7,497 nt of DNA, taken from the NCBI GenBank assembly GCA_948525355.1, contig CAOSOP010000055.1, positions 1 to 7,497 of the forward strand. Reading direction: 5' to 3'. The translations under genes and the position numbers were made by a program. This DNA comes from an uncultured Bacilli bacterium. GTDB lineage: Bacteria > Bacillota_I > Bacilli_A > RFN20 > CAG-288. A model generated the notes under the pieces. That model saw only the letters and a list, made by a program, of their open reading frames with translations. It did no database searches and was not told where the DNA came from. Positions 6,108 to 7,497 of the stretch are shown piece by piece (the stretch's first letter is position 1; each line of letters begins with the position of its first letter).

Positions 6108-7337
6108 CTAAAACATTTTATTTTTATTTAAGTGTTCCATTAAATTAACATGAACTATGCCATTTCTTTTTTGCAGCAAATAATCAGTTGTTATAACATA
6201 CTTAGGATAATTATCTCTAATCATTTCTAACGATCTATATTCTCTATTCTCAGTCTCTATGCTAGAAAGAATGGTATATGCAACTTGAACATAAGAATAG
6301 TTTAGATTACTGTCCTTTAAAATAAAATCACATTCCAACTTGCCTATTCTGCCAATAGAAACATGATAATCCTTTGATTTTGCATATATAAATATAATAT
6401 TCTCTAAGGCATGGTCATAGTTTATTCTGCTATCTGGATTTGTTAACTGGCAAAAAGATAAATCCGATAAGTAATACTTTTTCTCACCAGCTAAATATTT
6501 TTTGCATTTCATATCAAATCTATCGCATTGATAAATGATTTTTGCGTCTAAAAGTGCATTAATATACTTAGCGATTGTATCAGTGTTTATATTATTTCCT
6601 CCTTTAGCCATAGCTTTTTTTATGCTAGACAAACTAATAGTCATTCCATAGTTATTAATTATAAAATTTAGAATTAAATCAAAATTCATTTTATTCTTGA
6701 CTTTAATTCTTTTGTAAACATCCTTGACAATTATTTCAGATACAATTCCCCTTACATATGTTAGTTTGTTATTCTCCCCTTCTATCAGCATTGCACCCGG
6801 AAACCCACCATTAATTATATATTTTTCTAATTCAATAGATAAATTAGCATCAATAGGAATATTATAAAATCTTTTCATATCTAAAAATTCTGAAAAAGAT
6901 AGAGTAAACATCTCAAACTCTAAATATCTACCTGTTAGCTTAGTAACCAACTCTCCACTTAATAAGTATGAATTTGATCCTGTAATAAAGATTGAAAAGT
7001 CTCCTTCCTCTCTATACGCATTAATAAGAGTTTCAAAATCATTAATATTTTGTATCTCATCAATAAAAAGATACTTAAGCCCACTCACATTACATCTAGA
7101 ATCAATTATTTCTTCCAACTCATTAGATGAAGTCAAACTTCTAAATCCTTTTTTATCAAGATTAATGTAAATGATATTTTCACTTTTAACTCCAGTTTCA
7201 ATTAATTCATCCATAATCATTTGCATTAAAGAAGATTTCCCACATCTTCTAATTCCAGTTATAACTTTAATGATATCCGTCGAATTGTAAAACCCTCTGA
7301 TTTTTGACAGATAATTCTCTCTTTTATATAGTTTCAT
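6108..7337 (-). CDS. AAA-family ATPase with C-terminal DUF4143 (AAA_14/DUF4143 protein)
   Basis: From ATG 7337 the protein has 409 residues, usual for this large and poorly understood ATPase family of anaerobic bacteria and archaea. The N-terminal ATPase has Walker A GIRRCGKS (residues 28-35, K34), Walker B YLFIDEIQN (D93, E94) and a sensor-like FITGSNSYLLSGE (near 118-129). The family block INGGFPGAM is at 175-183. A winged-helix-like part follows (about 215-295, NTDTIAKYINALLDAKIIY). The C-terminal DUF4143 has a PD-(D/E)XK-like nuclease arrangement: E312 in ALENI, E335/D337 in ECDFIL, and Q351 in YVQVAY. Usual members have x-QV here rather than catalytic lysine, so nuclease activity is doubtful. 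No signal peptide is seen, so it is probably cytosolic. A further in-frame ATG at 7415 would add 26 hydrophobic residues, but the promoter lies inside that stretch. It has its own promoter and no toxin, antitoxin or transposase neighbour. Biological role unknown. Confidence 0.88.
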   Translation of the reverse strand: MKLYKRENYLSKIRGFYNSTDIIKVITGIRRCGKSSLMQMIMDELIETGVKSENIIYINLDKKGFRSLTSSNELEEIIDSRCNVSGLKYLFIDEIQNINDFETLINAYREEGDFSIFITGSNSYLLSGELVTKLTGRYLEFEMFTLSFSEFLDMKRFYNIPIDANLSIELEKYIINGGFPGAMLIEGENNKLTYVRGIVSEIIVKDVYKRIKVKNKMNFDLILNFIINNYGMTISLSSIKKAMAKGGNNINTDTIAKYINALLDAKIIYQCDRFDMKCKKYLAGEKKYYLSDLSFCQLTNPDSRINYDHALENIIFIYAKSKDYHVSIGRIGKLECDFILKDSNLNYSYVQVAYTILSSIETENREYRSLEMIRDNYPKYVITTDYLLQKRNGIVHVNLMEHLNKNKMF

Positions 7338-7356
7338 CGCATCTTTTCTCAACAAA

Positions 7357-7385
7357 ATAATACAATAAAATAACGATAAAGTCAA
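7357..7385 (-). promoter_or_regulatory. Sigma-A-type promoter of the ATPase gene
   Basis: On the minus strand TTGACT (7385-7380) is followed by exactly 17 bases and TATTAT (7362-7357), a near-consensus housekeeping promoter. Transcription should start near 7349-7350, giving a leader of only about 12 bases with a weak purine-rich GAGAAAAG and no good Shine-Dalgarno. The position fits an ATG at 7337 and contradicts the longer reading from 7415. Confidence 0.7.
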
Positions 7386-7497
7386 GTTATGGGCAATGAA
7401 AATGAAAAAATACAAAAATCATTGTCGATAAAAAAGGTCTATAATACTATTATTTGAACTATATTCTAATTTGTAAATCTCACCCCCACTTCCTATT
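7386..7497. other. AT-rich intergenic end with no gene
   Basis: No reading frame with a credible start or ribosome binding site is seen in this stretch upstream of the ATPase promoter. A plus-strand TATAAT (7440-7445) lacks a -35 at a workable distance. The last ~20 bases turn C-rich and include a 14-base near-copy of a motif from the GC-rich opposite end. Confidence 0.4.

Noticed and set aside
7440..7445. Plus-strand TATAAT as a divergent promoter
   Set aside because: The only -35-like element (TTGTCG at 7423-7428) is 11 bases away, too close, and no gene follows before the window ends.
1..7497. RNA genes, CRISPR arrays, insertion sequences, attachment sites
   Set aside because: Reading both strands, I saw no tRNA- or rRNA-like conserved segments, no regularly spaced repeats, and no transposase or integrase. 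This was by eye, so a small structured RNA could be missed.

Overview
This AT-rich window (roughly one third G+C by eye) carries six genes, all on the minus strand. It most resembles a low-GC Firmicute of the Bacilli or Erysipelotrichia/RF39-like kind. Three points support this: ligA lies directly upstream of gatCAB; GatB has a Bacillus-type N-terminus without zinc cysteines; and ribosome binding sites are strong (GGAGG, GAGGTGA). TGG encodes tryptophan, and TAA, TAG and TGA are all used as stops, so the code is standard. That argues against Mycoplasma or Spiroplasma, although some GatA and GatB motifs look Mollicutes-like to me. The species cannot be named from this sequence alone.

Layout in transcription order, from high to low coordinates. 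At 7337-6108 is a stand-alone AAA ATPase of the AAA_14/DUF4143 type, with a clear sigma-A-type promoter just upstream. A 114-base gap follows (5994-6107), holding an all-A/T palindrome, a possible -10 box and a strong ribosome binding site. Then comes a tight five-gene cluster: ligA (5993-3993), gatC (3978-3676), gatA (3676-2225), gatB (2223-787) and a hemolysin III/TrhA-family membrane protein (794-132). Gaps inside the cluster run from +14 bases to an 8-base overlap, so it is very probably one operon with translational coupling.

How the genes relate. GatCAB converts misacylated Glu-tRNA(Gln), and in many bacteria Asp-tRNA(Asn), to the correctly charged form. LigA seals DNA nicks with NAD+. 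The shared operon reflects conserved housekeeping synteny rather than a shared pathway. The TrhA-like protein is a seven-helix membrane protein riding at the distal end. The ATPase sits where pcrA often precedes ligA in Bacilli, and it is probably a separate accessory gene.

Anomalies. The first ~95 bases are about 69% G+C and do not match the rest. A 14-base motif in that stretch recurs with one mismatch as the last 14 bases of the window. Both facts suggest an assembly or contig-end artefact, or a foreign low-complexity sequence. I found no convincing new biological system. The most useful observations are corrected starts for gatB, ligA and the ATPase, divergent residues around the GatA active site, and the palindrome upstream of ligA.
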